Source: Rheinheimera sp. SA_1 (GTDB lineage Bacteria; Pseudomonadota; Gammaproteobacteria; Enterobacterales; Alteromonadaceae). From it: a stretch of 64,000 nt of DNA. The position numbers were made by a program, and so were the translations under genes. The stretch covers positions 1,054,001-1,118,000 of the forward strand of contig NZ_LXWK01000011.1 of assembly GCF_001669775.1 (NCBI RefSeq), given 5' to 3'. Positions 27,775-38,324 of the stretch are shown here, piece after piece (within the stretch, counting starts at the first letter, position 1; each line of letters opens with the position of its first letter). The notes under the pieces are model-generated. The model was not told where the DNA came from and did not search any database. It worked only from the letters and a program-made list of their open reading frames with translations.

Positions 27775-28775
27775 GCGATGACCTCCAACAAGCGTGGCTG
27801 AATTTTCTGGTGCAATAACTTGTAGAACGGCTGGCATTCCGGGTATTGCGCAGCCGCATCAATGATGTAATCCAGCACCCGTGGTAAATCGGCCAAATAA
27901 CCGGCTTTACCGTCGCGGTGATATAATCTGCTGAAAATTCCACAAACTTTGATATGGCGCTGTAAGCCCATCAAATCAAAACTTCGGGCAAATCTGCTGC
28001 TGTCCCAATCTGCACCCAGCAGCTGACTTTGTTGCAATTGCTGAAAAAACTCATCCCGCAGCGTTGCGACCAACGCGTCTGGCCAGCGTTTATAACAATC
28101 TTTGAGCAGCGATACCGCATCGTAGCTGATTGGCCCGACGACAATATCCTGAAAATCAATCACCGCCAGTTGTTGATCCGCGAGTACCATCAGGTTGCGC
28201 GCGTGATAATCGCGGTGCATACCGGCGTGCGGTTGTTCCAGCGCTGCGTCCGCCAAAAACTCAAATAGCTTCGACAACATCGCCAGCTCATCGGAATTAA
28301 GCTGCAATGCCAGATGGATATTGACAAACCAGTCGATAAATAACTGCATTTCCCGCAGTAAAAACGCCCGGTCAAACCGCGGAAGAGGCCCTTGCTCAGT
28401 GCTGTGAATGGTGCGGATTTTCACTAGCTCGGCCAGCGCTTTTTGGTACCAGTCGTTAACGGTGTCAGGGTTTAATAGATCCAGTAACAACTGATCGCCT
28501 AAATCTTCCAGCAGTAACAATCCTGCAGCTAAATCCTGCTGCAAAATTGCCGGAACCCGCAGCCCGCTGGCCAGAAATGCCTGTTGCACCGCCACAAAAC
28601 GCTGACCATCTTCCAGCGTCGGCGGCGAGTCCATCAAAACGTAGTTTTTGCCCTGATAATGGACACGGAAATAGCGGCGGAAACTGGCATCACCGCTGAT
28701 TGCAGACAGCTGATATGGGTGCTCTGGCCACAGAGTGGATAAAAAACTACAAATAAGGTTCAACCGATCTGGCAC
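27762..28775 (-). CDS. amgK: N-acetylmuramate/N-acetylglucosamine anomeric kinase AmgK
   Basis: 337 residues from a GTG at 28775 (GGAG 8 bases upstream). It has an aminoglycoside-phosphotransferase fold with the catalytic HRDYHARNLMV and metal-binding VIDFQDIVVGP. AmgK phosphorylates MurNAc at C1 for MurU, the next gene. The pair and its divergent orientation to lptD are the same as in Pseudomonas. With ampD at the far end of the window this gives two steps of cell-wall recycling. Confidence 0.92.
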   Translation of the reverse strand: MPDRLNLICSFLSTLWPEHPYQLSAISGDASFRRYFRVHYQGKNYVLMDSPPTLEDGQRFVAVQQAFLASGLRVPAILQQDLAAGLLLLEDLGDQLLLDLLNPDTVNDWYQKALAELVKIRTIHSTEQGPLPRFDRAFLLREMQLFIDWFVNIHLALQLNSDELAMLSKLFEFLADAALEQPHAGMHRDYHARNLMVLADQQLAVIDFQDIVVGPISYDAVSLLKDCYKRWPDALVATLRDEFFQQLQQSQLLGADWDSSRFARSFDLMGLQRHIKVCGIFSRLYHRDGKAGYLADLPRVLDYIIDAAAQYPECQPFYKLLHQKIQPRLLEVIACGQ

Positions 28776-28904
28776 TTTTCACTCCGGTGCAGTCAAAGGC
28801 TGCACTATATCTGATTAGCAACGCACAGAAAATTGCTTTATCATGAGCATCCTGCTGTTTTTGCGGTCGGCTTAAGCAACATGCATCAATTCTGAGACTG
28901 CTGG

Positions 28905-31220
28905 ATGAAACGAACTTTATTAAATCAATGGCTGTTGTTGGCGTTCGCTGGCACCTCCCCTGCAATTTGGGCTGACGTCACTCCTCAGGTAGAAAACTCG
29001 CCACGGGTTGCAGACTCAGCACCTGTGCAGCTGTGTTATCCCAAAGCCGACATTCCGGCCATAATGGCCACGCTGGATAAAAACGACGACCAGCTGCGAA
29101 TTGACTCCAATAAAGCAGAACTTATTGATAACCAAACCGCTGAATTTACCGGCCCGTTACAACTGACCTACCGCGATACTTTATTAACTGCGCCAATGGC
29201 TCGCGTCAGCAAAATTGACCAAAGTATGTTCGCCGATGGCGGCATCAGCTATTACAGCTCAGCACTGAAAGTCAGCAGCAGCTCGTTCAGCGCGCAACTG
29301 GCTGAAAACAAAGTGACAATGCGTGACGCCGAATATCGTTTTATCAGTCAGGCAGGCCGTGGATACGCCAATGAAATGTCGGCGTCCGATCAAGGTGTGG
29401 TCCTCAATCAAGCAACATTCAGCACTTGTCCGGAAGGTGATAACGGCTGGGCACTGGCCGCTGACAAAATCAGCATCAACGCCGAAGATGGCTGGGGTGA
29501 AGCCTGGGGCTCGGTGGTTAAGATTAAAGATATTCCGGTATTGTATTTGCCGTACATGACCTACCCGGTCAATGACAAACGCAAAACCGGGGTGCTATTC
29601 CCAAAAATCGGCAGCTCGCAAAAACTGGGGCTCGATGTTGAAGTTCCATATTATCTGAACCTTGCCGACAACTATGATGCCACCCTGACGCCGCGTTACA
29701 TGAGCCAGCGCGGCACCCAGCTGAAATCTGAATTTCGTTATTTAACCAGCCAGCATCAGGGCAGCCTGTACTTAGAATATCTGAATAAAGATCAAGATAA
29801 AGCCGCAGATTTTGGCAAAAGATACTTGTCGCATATCAGTCATTTAGCCGACTTTAACGACCGCTGGCGAGCGACGGTCGACTTTACCGATATCAGCGAT
29901 GACAGTTACCTGACTGAACTGGGTTCCGACATCAACAACCAAAGTGATACCCAGCTTTACCGTCAGGCTACGCTGAGTTACTACGGTGATTACGTCCGTT
30001 CTGACTTACAAATGCAAGGCTTTGAAATTCTTGGTAATTACAATAAAGCTTACGCAGCTCTGCCGCAATTGAACCTCAGCTCCACCAAGCCATTAGAGTT
30101 AGGCGGCGGGTTGCAATTTTTGTGGTTAGGGCAATACGCACACTTTAGCAACGACAGTCAGCTGGTCAAAGCGGCCGATCGTTTACACCTTGAACCAACC
30201 GTCAGGCTGCCCTATAACACCGCAGCACTGGAGCTGTTGTTTGAAGGCAGTTTGCTGCAAACCTATTATCAGCAAGACCTGCAGCTTCCCTCTGCAGTGC
30301 TGGATAAATCGGTACAACGCAGCATGCCCAAGCTCAGTATGAACGGCAAACTGAACTTCGAGCGCGATACCAGCTGGTTTGGTGCCAATTCATTGCAAAC
30401 GCTGGAGCCACAAATTCAATATTTGTATATTCCATACCGTGATCAGCGCAATATTGGCTTGTTTGATACTGCCCGCTTACAGGACGATTATTACGGTTTA
30501 TTCCGGCAAAATCGTTATTCCGGTTTGGATCGGATTAACGACACCAATCAGCTGACGCTTGGCTGGACCACCCGGGTCTACGACCAGTTGGACACTGAAC
30601 GCTTTCGTTTCAGTATGGGCCAAATCCTGTTTTTAGATGAACCCAAAACCGAATTTGAAATTGCGCCAGGTCAACCACCGGCCATCGCAGCGACCGAGTC
30701 GATTTTCGCTGCCGAGACACTGCTGCACTGGCAACAACGCTGGTTCCTTAACGGTGGTGTACAGTATGATTCTGAAACCAAACGCATGGTCAAAAGCAGC
30801 GTATCACTCGATTATCGGGCCGATGATAAAAAAATATTTCAGTTGAACCATCGCTATAGCCGGGATGTCTCAAGCAACGAAATCGCTCAACTTGGCGCTT
30901 TGGGCACCATGCCCATCGCTGATAAATGGCAGGCAGTGGCCAGTTACTACCGGGACATCAACAATCATCGGATGATTGAAGCCAACGTCGGTTTTCAATA
31001 CGAATCTTGCTGCTGGGCTATTCGCCTGGTCGCCAGACGGCAAATCGAAACCAATCTTGACCTCGCGATCGATAATTTCGCACATCCGGTCAAACTAGAC
31101 AGCGGCATTGCGCTGCGATTTGTGTTAAAAGGTTTTGGTGATTCAGCCGGATTTGATGTGTCGGATATGTTATCAAGTGGTATTTTTGGCTACCGCCGCC
31201 CTTATTTATTAAATAATTAA
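28905..31220 (+). CDS. lptD: LPS-assembly outer-membrane protein LptD
   Basis: 771 residues. The signal peptide ends IWA-D. An N-terminal OstA/LptA-like domain (about 55-200) and a C-terminal beta-barrel follow. Four cysteines are in the expected pattern, Cys44, Cys175 and the adjacent pair Cys702-Cys703, which form the two inter-domain disulfides needed for function. LptD with LptE inserts LPS into the outer leaflet. It opens the operon with surA, whose start overlaps its stop codon. SurA is the chaperone needed for LptD folding. Confidence 0.96.
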   Translation: MKRTLLNQWLLLAFAGTSPAIWADVTPQVENSPRVADSAPVQLCYPKADIPAIMATLDKNDDQLRIDSNKAELIDNQTAEFTGPLQLTYRDTLLTAPMARVSKIDQSMFADGGISYYSSALKVSSSSFSAQLAENKVTMRDAEYRFISQAGRGYANEMSASDQGVVLNQATFSTCPEGDNGWALAADKISINAEDGWGEAWGSVVKIKDIPVLYLPYMTYPVNDKRKTGVLFPKIGSSQKLGLDVEVPYYLNLADNYDATLTPRYMSQRGTQLKSEFRYLTSQHQGSLYLEYLNKDQDKAADFGKRYLSHISHLADFNDRWRATVDFTDISDDSYLTELGSDINNQSDTQLYRQATLSYYGDYVRSDLQMQGFEILGNYNKAYAALPQLNLSSTKPLELGGGLQFLWLGQYAHFSNDSQLVKAADRLHLEPTVRLPYNTAALELLFEGSLLQTYYQQDLQLPSAVLDKSVQRSMPKLSMNGKLNFERDTSWFGANSLQTLEPQIQYLYIPYRDQRNIGLFDTARLQDDYYGLFRQNRYSGLDRINDTNQLTLGWTTRVYDQLDTERFRFSMGQILFLDEPKTEFEIAPGQPPAIAATESIFAAETLLHWQQRWFLNGGVQYDSETKRMVKSSVSLDYRADDKKIFQLNHRYSRDVSSNEIAQLGALGTMPIADKWQAVASYYRDINNHRMIEANVGFQYESCCWAIRLVARRQIETNLDLAIDNFAHPVKLDSGIALRFVLKGFGDSAGFDVSDMLSSGIFGYRRPYLLNN

Positions 31221-32524
31221 TGTGGAATTTTATGAAGTTACAAAAGTTGATTGCTGTTGCCGTAACGACCTGCTTCGTACTGAGCACTCAGGCTGCTGAA
31301 ACGAAAGTGGATGCGGTCGCTGCTGTTGTCAACAACGGCGTGGTCCTTGAAAGTGAAGTAAACGAGATGGTGCAACGGGTAAAAACCAATGCCAGCCGTC
31401 AAAACCAGACGCTGCCTTCGGATCGTGCATTGCGTACGCAGGCGATGGAACGACTCATTCTGAATAGCCTGCAAATGCAGATGGCGAAGCGAATGGGTTT
31501 ACAAATTACCGATCCACAGCTTGATGAAACAATTGAAAATATTGCCCGCGAGCAGAAAATGACGCTGGAACAATTCCGTAATCAAGTGGTGCGGGAAGAA
31601 GGCAGTTACGAAGTTTTCCGCGAAAGATTGCGCGAAGAAATCACCACCGGAGAAGTGCTGCGCGCCAACGTGCAACGTCGTATTTATGTTAGTCCGCAGG
31701 AAATCGACACTGTTACCAAACTGATGGAACAGCAAGGTGCCAGTAACGAAGAATACAATATCGGCCATATTCTGGTGGCGTTGCCAAGCCAGCCAGATGC
31801 TGAACAAATGAAAGAAGCTGAAGTTAAAGCAAATAAAATCATTGAGTTATTGCGTAGCGGCAGTGATTTCAAAAAAATCGCTATCGCATCATCTTCTGCT
31901 GAAACCGCATTGGAAGGCGGTGACATGGGTTGGCTGAATATCAACGAAATGCCAACGCTATTTGCTGACCAGATCCGTGGTAAAAAGAAAACAGACATGA
32001 TTGGCCCGCTGCGTTCAGGCGCTGGTTTTCATATTCTGACTATTTTTGATATTCGCGGCGCTAACGTTGTTGAATTTGAGGAAGTAAATGCCCGCCACGT
32101 GCTGATTAAACCGTCAATTATCGTCAGCGAAGAAAAAGCGAAAAATACCCTGACTAACTTCGTTAAAGAGTACAAAGCCGGCAAAGGCGATTTCGCAGCA
32201 TTCGCCCGTGAGCATTCGGAAGATCCGGGTTCAAAATTAAAAGGCGGTGAGCTGGGTTGGGCTGATCCTGGTAAATATGTACCGGCGTTTCGCGATACCA
32301 TTGCCAAGATGAAAAAAGGTGAAATCAGCGAACCATTCCGTTCAGATTTTGGTTGGCATATTATTGAATTGCATGACCGTCGTACCGTGGATGCCACCGC
32401 TGAGAAGAAGCGTGAACAAGTCACACGACTGATTTACAACCGCCGTTATAATGAAGAATCCAGTAACTTCCTGCGCGAATTACGTGACCAGGCCTTTATT
32501 GAAATTCTGGCTGAGACTGAATGA
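31220..32524 (+). CDS. surA: Periplasmic peptidyl-prolyl isomerase/chaperone SurA
   Basis: 434 residues from the ATG at 31220, which overlaps the lptD stop; an ATG at 31232 ([11 protein letters not shown]) would give the more typical signal peptide and is a real alternative. The signal peptide ends TQA-A. The N-domain (to about 170) and two parvulin domains (about 178-280 and 288-390; [10 protein letters not shown] and [10 protein letters not shown]) are visible. SurA escorts unfolded outer-membrane proteins, LptD among them. Its stop overlaps the pdxA start (ATGA). Confidence 0.96.
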   Translation: MWNFMKLQKLIAVAVTTCFVLSTQAAETKVDAVAAVVNNGVVLESEVNEMVQRVKTNASRQNQTLPSDRALRTQAMERLILNSLQMQMAKRMGLQITDPQLDETIENIAREQKMTLEQFRNQVVREEGSYEVFRERLREEITTGEVLRANVQRRIYVSPQEIDTVTKLMEQQGASNEEYNIGHILVALPSQPDAEQMKEAEVKANKIIELLRSGSDFKKIAIASSSAETALEGGDMGWLNINEMPTLFADQIRGKKKTDMIGPLRSGAGFHILTIFDIRGANVVEFEEVNARHVLIKPSIIVSEEKAKNTLTNFVKEYKAGKGDFAAFAREHSEDPGSKLKGGELGWADPGKYVPAFRDTIAKMKKGEISEPFRSDFGWHIIELHDRRTVDATAEKKREQVTRLIYNRRYNEESSNFLRELRDQAFIEILAETE

Positions 32525-33519
32525 CCCTAAGAATTGGCGTAACACCCGGTGAACCGGCAGGCATTGGTCCTGATCTCATTATTCAACTGGCGCAGCAAAG
32601 CTGGCCGGTTGAACTGGTGGTGTGCGCCGATCCGGAAGTGTTACAACAACGGGCAGCATTGTTACAGCTGCCGTTGAGTTTATTGCCCTATCAACCGGAG
32701 AATCCGGCGACACCACAAGCAGCCGGAACGCTCACCATAGCGCCATTTCAGGTTGCACAGCCGGTGGTACCTGGTGTGCTTAATGAAAATAATGGCCGTT
32801 ATGTAGTGGATACCCTGACCTTTGCCGGAGAAAAATCAATCTCCGGCGAATTTGCTGCCATCGTCACAGGTCCGGTGCATAAGGGCATTATTAATAAATC
32901 CGGTATTCCATTTAGCGGTCATACCGAGTTTTTCGCCCATCAGTCCAATACACCTTACGTGGTGATGATGCTGGCAACTGAGGGGCTGCGGGTAGCATTG
33001 GCAACAACCCATATTCCGCTGGCTTATGTCGCCAAGGCCATTACCCGTGAGCGCCTGACCCAGGTGCTGCGGATTTTGCAGCAAGATTTGCAGCAAAAAT
33101 TTGCCATTCCCAATCCGCGGATTTATGTCTGTGGGTTAAATCCACATGCTGGTGAAGATGGCCATTTAGGCCGGGAAGAAATCGATGTGATGATCCCGAC
33201 CTTAAACGACCTGCGCGCCGAAGGTATGGATTTGGTCGGCCCTCTTCCGGCCGACACGCTGTTTCAACCCAAATATCTCGACAACGCTGATGCTGTATTA
33301 GCGATGTATCATGATCAGGGTTTACCTGTGCTGAAACATAAAGGATTTGGCCGTTCGGTCAATATCAGCCTGGGTTTACCGCTGATCCGCACTTCCGTCG
33401 ACCATGGCACTGCGATCGATTTAGCAGGCACCGGCACCGCCGATGCCGGCAGCTTTCATCATGCTTTGGATCAGGCGATTTTTTTAGCGACTCAATCGAA
33501 TTCACGCAATGACAGATAA
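32521..33519 (+). CDS. pdxA: 4-hydroxythreonine-4-phosphate dehydrogenase PdxA
   Basis: 332 residues, normal length. It begins [17 protein letters not shown] and has the metal-binding and substrate motifs [40 protein letters not shown] and [20 protein letters not shown]. PdxA oxidises 4-phosphohydroxy-L-threonine in pyridoxal-phosphate synthesis. It overlaps surA by 4 bases and rsmA by 11, in the conserved order of the E. coli operon. Confidence 0.96.
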   Translation: MTLRIGVTPGEPAGIGPDLIIQLAQQSWPVELVVCADPEVLQQRAALLQLPLSLLPYQPENPATPQAAGTLTIAPFQVAQPVVPGVLNENNGRYVVDTLTFAGEKSISGEFAAIVTGPVHKGIINKSGIPFSGHTEFFAHQSNTPYVVMMLATEGLRVALATTHIPLAYVAKAITRERLTQVLRILQQDLQQKFAIPNPRIYVCGLNPHAGEDGHLGREEIDVMIPTLNDLRAEGMDLVGPLPADTLFQPKYLDNADAVLAMYHDQGLPVLKHKGFGRSVNISLGLPLIRTSVDHGTAIDLAGTGTADAGSFHHALDQAIFLATQSNSRNDR

Positions 33520-34324
33520 AGTACATATGGGCCACACCGCCCGCAAAAGATTTGGCCAGAACTTCCTGCACGACCCGGTAGTTATCGAACGTATTGTTAA
33601 AGCCATAGCACCAAAACCAGGTGAACATCTGGTTGAAATTGGCCCCGGCCTTGGCGCATTAACCGAACCGGTGGTAGAACGCAGTGGTCACCTGACGGTC
33701 GTCGAACTGGATCGGGATTTGGCTCAGCGCTTGCGCGAGCATCCGACACTTTCCGACAAGCTGACCATTCACCAGGGCGATGCGATGAAATTTGATTTCA
33801 GCACCTTGGTGCCCGCTGGTGGCAAGCTGAAAATTTTTGGTAATTTGCCGTACAACATTTCAACGCCTTTGCTATTTCACCTGTTCGAATTTACAGAACA
33901 TATTGAAAACATGCATTTTATGCTGCAAAAAGAAGTGGTTGAACGCATGACCGCTGGTCATGGCTCTAAAACTTATGGCCGTCTCAGCGTGATGACACAG
34001 TTTTTTTGTCACGCCATGCCTGTCGTAGAAGTTGGGCCAGGTGCATTTAAACCGGCGCCGAAGGTTCATTCCGCTGTGGTGCGGCTTATTCCTAAAGCTG
34101 ACAGCGAACGTGATGGCGTACCAGTGACGGTGCTAAACCGGGTTTGTCTGGAAGCCTTTAATCAGCGTCGCAAAACCTTGCGCAATTGTTTCAGTAATTT
34201 TGCCACTGCTGAGCAAATTGAAGGCCTTGGTATCGATCCCTCGCTACGTCCGGAACAATTGCCGGTCAGCGAGTTTATCCGGATCGCCAAGTGGTTATCA
34301 CAACAGCCGGAAAGTAAAGTATGA
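33509..34324 (+). CDS. rsmA: 16S rRNA dimethyladenosine transferase RsmA (KsgA)
   Basis: 271 residues. The SAM-binding motif [13 protein letters not shown], the NLPYN catalytic motif ([16 protein letters not shown]) and the C-terminal helical domain ([11 protein letters not shown]) are intact. RsmA dimethylates A1518 and A1519 near the 3' end of 16S rRNA, a late step in 30S assembly. It sits in the operon between pdxA and apaG, with an ATGA overlap with apaG. Confidence 0.97.
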   Translation: MTDKVHMGHTARKRFGQNFLHDPVVIERIVKAIAPKPGEHLVEIGPGLGALTEPVVERSGHLTVVELDRDLAQRLREHPTLSDKLTIHQGDAMKFDFSTLVPAGGKLKIFGNLPYNISTPLLFHLFEFTEHIENMHFMLQKEVVERMTAGHGSKTYGRLSVMTQFFCHAMPVVEVGPGAFKPAPKVHSAVVRLIPKADSERDGVPVTVLNRVCLEAFNQRRKTLRNCFSNFATAEQIEGLGIDPSLRPEQLPVSEFIRIAKWLSQQPESKV

Positions 34325-34698
34325 GCGGTCAGTTTGCCATTCCGATAGAGGTTGAGACTTTTTACGTTGAAAACCAATCCGACGCTGCCGCAGAACGTTT
34401 TGTGTTTGCTTATACCATCACCATCCGCAATCAAAGTGAGCAAAAAGTGAAACTGCTGCGCCGCTATTGGTCGATCACCGACGCTAACGGCAAACACAGT
34501 GAAGTGTATGGCGACGGTGTCATTGGCGAACAACCGGAACTCGCTCCAGGTACTAGTTATACCTATACCAGCGGCGCCGTGTTGGAAACACCGGTCGGCA
34601 CCATGCAAGGTCACTATGAAATGACTGCTGCCAACGGAGAAAGCTTTCATGCACAAATTCCGGTGTTTCGTCTGGCCATCCCAAATATTCTGAACTGA
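34321..34698 (+). CDS. apaG: ApaG protein, fibronectin III-like fold
   Basis: 125 residues, usual length. The pattern [48 protein letters not shown] and GTMQGHYEM is diagnostic for ApaG. The biochemical role is still unclear (linked to Co2+ resistance and Ap4A metabolism by its genetic neighbourhood). It starts at the rsmA stop (ATGA overlap) and is one base from apaH. Confidence 0.95.
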   Translation: MSGQFAIPIEVETFYVENQSDAAAERFVFAYTITIRNQSEQKVKLLRRYWSITDANGKHSEVYGDGVIGEQPELAPGTSYTYTSGAVLETPVGTMQGHYEMTAANGESFHAQIPVFRLAIPNILN

Positions 34699-34699
34699 T

Positions 34700-35512
34700 A
34701 TGGCAAGGTATGTGATTGGCGATGTTCAGGGCTGCTTTGATCAACTGCAGGAGTTATTGCAGTTAATTAAGTTTCAAAGCGACTGCGATCAGCTGTGGTT
34801 CTGCGGTGATTTGATTGCACGGGGTCCAAAATCACTCGAATGTCTGCGCTTCGTCAAAGCATTGGCGGACAATGCCATCACCGTGCTTGGCAATCATGAT
34901 CTGAATTTTCTGGCCTCTTTGTATGGGTTTGGCAAAATTTCTGCCGCCGATCAACTGACGCCTTTGCAACAAGCACCAGATAAACAACAACTTGCCGACT
35001 GGCTGCTACAACAACCACTACTTCACTTCGAACCAGAGCAAAACTTGTTACTGGTTCATGCCGGATTAGCTCCGGAATGGGATCTGCAAATGGCGCTGGT
35101 GGCCAGTCAGCATGTCGCTATGGAACTCCAACATCGGCCGGAATTTGTGTTTAGCCAGATGTATGGCAATACGCCGACCTTATGGTCTGATGCCGCAACC
35201 ACGGCAGAGAAGCTGCGCTTTAGCATTAACAGTCTGACCCGTATGCGCTATTGTTATGCAGATGGTCGGCTGGAGCTGAAAGAAAAAGGTGAAATATCGA
35301 CCAATCCCGATTTAAAACCCTGGTTTGAATTCTGGCGAGAGCGTCAGCACCCGGAGGTTTTTTTCGGTCACTGGGCAGCTTTACAAGGTCAATGCTCTGT
35401 ACAAAAGATCCATGCACTGGATACAGGATGCGTCTGGGGAAATTCTTTAACAGCCTATTGTATTGAAACGCAACGGCGTTATAGTGTCACAGGATACAAA
35501 AAACAACTATAA
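34700..35512 (+). CDS. apaH: Symmetrical bis(5'-nucleosyl)-tetraphosphatase ApaH
   Basis: 270 residues. The phosphoesterase motifs are clear: YVIGDVQGCFDQL (metal-binding), FCGDLIARGPKS, LGNHDLNFLA and VHAGLAPEW. It splits Ap4A into two ADP and limits alarmone-like NpnN RNA caps. It is the last gene of the lptD operon here; folA, which follows in E. coli, has moved to 38325 on the other strand. The stop TAA lies within a TATAAT that may be the -10 of the downstream chemoreceptor. Confidence 0.96.
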   Translation: MARYVIGDVQGCFDQLQELLQLIKFQSDCDQLWFCGDLIARGPKSLECLRFVKALADNAITVLGNHDLNFLASLYGFGKISAADQLTPLQQAPDKQQLADWLLQQPLLHFEPEQNLLLVHAGLAPEWDLQMALVASQHVAMELQHRPEFVFSQMYGNTPTLWSDAATTAEKLRFSINSLTRMRYCYADGRLELKEKGEISTNPDLKPWFEFWRERQHPEVFFGHWAALQGQCSVQKIHALDTGCVWGNSLTAYCIETQRRYSVTGYKKQL

Positions 35513-35513
35513 T
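35485..35513 (+). promoter_or_regulatory. Candidate sigma-70 promoter of the chemoreceptor gene
   Basis: A perfect TATAAT (35508-35513) lies 17 bases after TGTCAC (35485-35490), a poor -35 box. It overlaps the end of apaH, about 90 bases ahead of the chemoreceptor start codon. Spacing is ideal but the -35 is weak. Confidence 0.4.
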
Positions 35514-35601
35514 ACGATCGTTTTTTGACTGCACAATTGGTCGTCAGGCCGAACCGCACGCACAATCGAGCGACTAATTACAAACCCTTTGGGAGTTCCA
35601 C

Positions 35602-37614
35602 ATGAAGTTAACTGTAGCAATGCGAATTGTAGGTGGTTTTAGCGCTATTTTAATATTGTTACTGTTTTTAGGGGGCACGTCTTACTACAGTCTGAGCGAG
35701 ATCAGTGATTCCACCAATCAGGTGAATAGCATCTCCATTCCAGCCCTCGAAAACAGTGCAGCGCTGCAAAGTGAATTTGTCAAAATGAGCAAAATCAGTT
35801 TGCAGGCGTTCTACAGTGAAGAAGTGAAAGACGTGGTTAAGCTCGAAGGTGAGTTTAACAACGAAAAATCTCAATACGACACTGCAGCAAAAGCTCTGCA
35901 AGCGGTTGTCGCAGCAGAGCCGGTACTCGCAGCCAGCTTTAAACAGCTTTCCTCAGAATATGACGAGTTCAGCACCGGTAGTAATGCATTGTTCGCCGAC
36001 CTGAAAAAAAGTCTGACCCTGCGCGACCAGATGAACAGCAAGTTGTCAGATTTAGAAGGCAGCTCAGATGACGCAGCTTCCCTGATTCTTGATTTTTCTG
36101 ATGTACGCGATGTTAGCCGCCGTTTTCCAAAATCCACTGAAGCAGCCACGGAAATGGAAACCAGTATGAACGCACTGGTCAGTACTGTAGTTGACTTAAC
36201 ACGGACTAACGCGCAAGCAACAGCGGATACATTAAGCAATGAAGTTAAAAATCGTTTAAGTGATATCGTCGCAAAAATGGCCATCATCGCCGCCGAAACG
36301 GGTGATAGTGTGGAGATGGTGACAGATTTAAATGACAAAATTAATGAAATTAACGAGTTAATTGGCGGTGCTGAAGGTATTTTAACCTTGAAGCAGCAGC
36401 GCTTAACGGCGCAGACTACAGCGACCAAGTTACTTGCAACCACAGAACAACAGACCACAGCGGCAGTTGAGGCACTTGCACAGTTGCTGGCAAAAGTACG
36501 TACTGCAGCTGGTGAAATTCAGCAGGAAGCTGAGTCTAGCGTCAGTTCAGCTGTCGTGACCATTTTTGTGGTGGTACTGGTATCAATCGCCATCGCTATC
36601 GGGATTGCTATGCAAACCGTTCGCAGCATCACTACCCCACTGGCTAAAGTGAATGAAATTTTAGGTGTTGTCGCTTCAGGAGATTTAACCAAACGCTTAG
36701 ACGACACAGCCAGCGATGAATTCGGTGAATTGGCACGCAACTGTAATCAGGTTATTGGTAATCTGCGCCAGTTGATCCAAGGCATTATTTCACGTTCTAC
36801 GCAGCTTGCGGCAGCTTCAGAGCAAACTTCGGCCATTACCGTTCAATCGACGCAGGCGATTCGTGAGCAGAAGTCACAAGTGACACAAGCTGCAACAGCC
36901 ACGACCGAAATGAGCAGTACCTCACAAGGCGTAATGCAAAGCTCAAGTGATGCGCTGGCAGAAATCAAACATGCCGACAGTGAAGCGGAACGGGTTAAAG
37001 GTATTTCTAATACCAACAAACAAACCATTCTGCAGTTGTCGCAGGAAGTTGAACAAGCCTCTAAAGTTATCAACAAACTGCACCAGGACAGCGCCTCCAT
37101 TGGCAGCATCCTCGATGTTATCCGTGGCATCGCTGAGCAAACTAACTTACTGGCATTAAACGCTGCGATTGAAGCAGCACGGGCCGGTGAACAAGGTCGT
37201 GGTTTTGCGGTGGTTGCTGATGAAGTACGTTCACTTGCCAGCAAAACCCAGTCATCGACCCAGGAAATCCAGGCGATGATTCAGGTACTGCAATCTGGTG
37301 CACATGCCGCTGTAGAAGCAATGAATAAAGGCAAACGTCAGGCAGAAAACTGTGTGGCGCAAACTGAAATTGCCGATCAGGCGCTGGATTCCATCACCCA
37401 TGCGGTGCACTTAGCACACGATATGAGCGAGCAAATTTCGCACGCGGCTCGCGAGCAAAATCAGGTTTCACATGAGATCAGTAAATTACTGGAATCGATT
37501 GTAAATATCGCTGAAGAAACTGCTTCAGGCGCTGAACAAACTTCTGATTCAAGCCATGAAGTAGCCCGCTTAGCTGAAGAACTGCGTCAATCGGTTGATC
37601 AGTTTAAAGTGTAA
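35602..37614 (+). CDS. Methyl-accepting chemotaxis protein with large helical periplasmic domain
   Basis: 670 residues with a ribosome-binding site GGGAG before the ATG. A transmembrane helix at about 10-30, a purely helical periplasmic domain of about 280 residues, a second helix near 313-337 and a HAMP domain ([14 protein letters not shown]) lead to the signalling domain with the intact tip [20 protein letters not shown]. The size of the sensor suggests a helical bimodular-type domain, which in other bacteria binds TCA intermediates or similar small molecules; the ligand here is unknown. Strong terminator downstream. Confidence 0.92.
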   Translation: MKLTVAMRIVGGFSAILILLLFLGGTSYYSLSEISDSTNQVNSISIPALENSAALQSEFVKMSKISLQAFYSEEVKDVVKLEGEFNNEKSQYDTAAKALQAVVAAEPVLAASFKQLSSEYDEFSTGSNALFADLKKSLTLRDQMNSKLSDLEGSSDDAASLILDFSDVRDVSRRFPKSTEAATEMETSMNALVSTVVDLTRTNAQATADTLSNEVKNRLSDIVAKMAIIAAETGDSVEMVTDLNDKINEINELIGGAEGILTLKQQRLTAQTTATKLLATTEQQTTAAVEALAQLLAKVRTAAGEIQQEAESSVSSAVVTIFVVVLVSIAIAIGIAMQTVRSITTPLAKVNEILGVVASGDLTKRLDDTASDEFGELARNCNQVIGNLRQLIQGIISRSTQLAAASEQTSAITVQSTQAIREQKSQVTQAATATTEMSSTSQGVMQSSSDALAEIKHADSEAERVKGISNTNKQTILQLSQEVEQASKVINKLHQDSASIGSILDVIRGIAEQTNLLALNAAIEAARAGEQGRGFAVVADEVRSLASKTQSSTQEIQAMIQVLQSGAHAAVEAMNKGKRQAENCVAQTEIADQALDSITHAVHLAHDMSEQISHAAREQNQVSHEISKLLESIVNIAEETASGAEQTSDSSHEVARLAEELRQSVDQFKV

Positions 37615-37631
37615 CCAAGGTTATTCATGAT

Positions 37632-37659
37632 AAAAAACACCGCACTGCGGTGTTTTTTT
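37632..37659 (+). terminator. Intrinsic terminator of the chemoreceptor gene
   Basis: AAAAAACACCGCA and TGCGGTGTTTTTTT form a long stem with almost no loop beyond CTG, ending in seven T. It begins 17 bases after the stop codon. Confidence 0.93.
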
Positions 37660-37816
37660 GCCCGCGATTTGCCAGGTTCGAACTGAGTATCTACTAAAAA
37701 ACGCTCCCGGCATTAGTCACCGGCCAGTCCCAGAGGCTCTGGCGTGATGTCGGCGAAATGCCAAATCGTTGGCATTTCGAAAGCCCGAAATCACCATACC
37801 GTCCGTCCATGGACAT
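37660..37816. other. Highly structured intergenic segment between two terminators
   Basis: About 157 non-coding bases between a plus-strand terminator and a bidirectional one. It holds several short perfect palindromes: CCAGAGGCTCTGG (37730-37742), an 11-bp stem-loop CGAAATGCCAA-ATCG-TTGGCATTTCG (37754-37779) and GTCCATGGAC (37805-37814). No open frame of note. It could be a small RNA ending at the terminator at 37817-37844, but I see no convincing promoter. Confidence 0.4.
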
Positions 37817-37844
37817 AAAAAAACCGCATTGCTGCGGTTTTTTT
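37817..37844. terminator. Bidirectional intrinsic terminator
   Basis: AAAAAAACCGCA-TTGC-TGCGGTTTTTTT, a perfect 12-bp stem with T runs on both strands. On the minus strand it ends the DUF3718 gene, whose stop is at 37862; on the plus strand it would end any transcript from the structured region upstream. Confidence 0.92.
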
Positions 37845-37861
37845 GGTTCTGAAGTAACTAA

Positions 37862-38239
37862 CTAGTCACCGCCACCTGCACGTTCTTTTAACACTGCAAT
37901 CAATGCTGAGCTTGCATGATTTGCTTCTGCCCACGCGATATCACCTGATGAGCTAATTTGTGTAGCGGGTAACTGCTTAATAATAAACTCGCCGGCGCCA
38001 GCTGCATTGCTGACGATTGCAAAACGCACGAGCGGATGGCCATCGCACATAACGCCGTCATAGATATTACGCAGACGTAAGCGGTTATCACTGAGTAATT
38101 TTCGAAAACGGTTTTTATCATCTGCTTTAACATAGTCACACATCGACGCAGCCAACTGTTGATCAGCATGCGCTACAGGAGATACCACAAACAGACCAGT
38201 TAACAGCGAACTGCATAACATCGCTGGTAATACTTTCAT
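37862..38239 (-). CDS. DUF3718-family exported small protein
   Basis: 125 residues. The signal peptide ends AHA-D. The mature part has two conserved cysteines (SMCDYVKADDK and GVMCDGHPLVRF) that could form a disulfide, and the pattern FRKLLSDNRLRLRNIYDGVMC typical of DUF3718, a family found mainly in Alteromonadales and Vibrionales. Function unknown. It is monocistronic, downstream of folA in the same direction, 85 bases away, with its own terminator. Confidence 0.82.
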   Translation of the reverse strand: MKVLPAMLCSSLLTGLFVVSPVAHADQQLAASMCDYVKADDKNRFRKLLSDNRLRLRNIYDGVMCDGHPLVRFAIVSNAAGAGEFIIKQLPATQISSSGDIAWAEANHASSALIAVLKERAGGGD

Positions 38240-38324
38240 AGACGACCTCTCAAACAGTTAGGATCCAGACCGAACTAATAGTAGCAACATGTTATACGCT
38301 GCGCAATCAACCAACACGACAGCT

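Noticed and set aside
28776-28904. Sigma-E promoter ahead of lptD
   Set aside because: No GGAAC and TCTGA pair with acceptable spacing was found.
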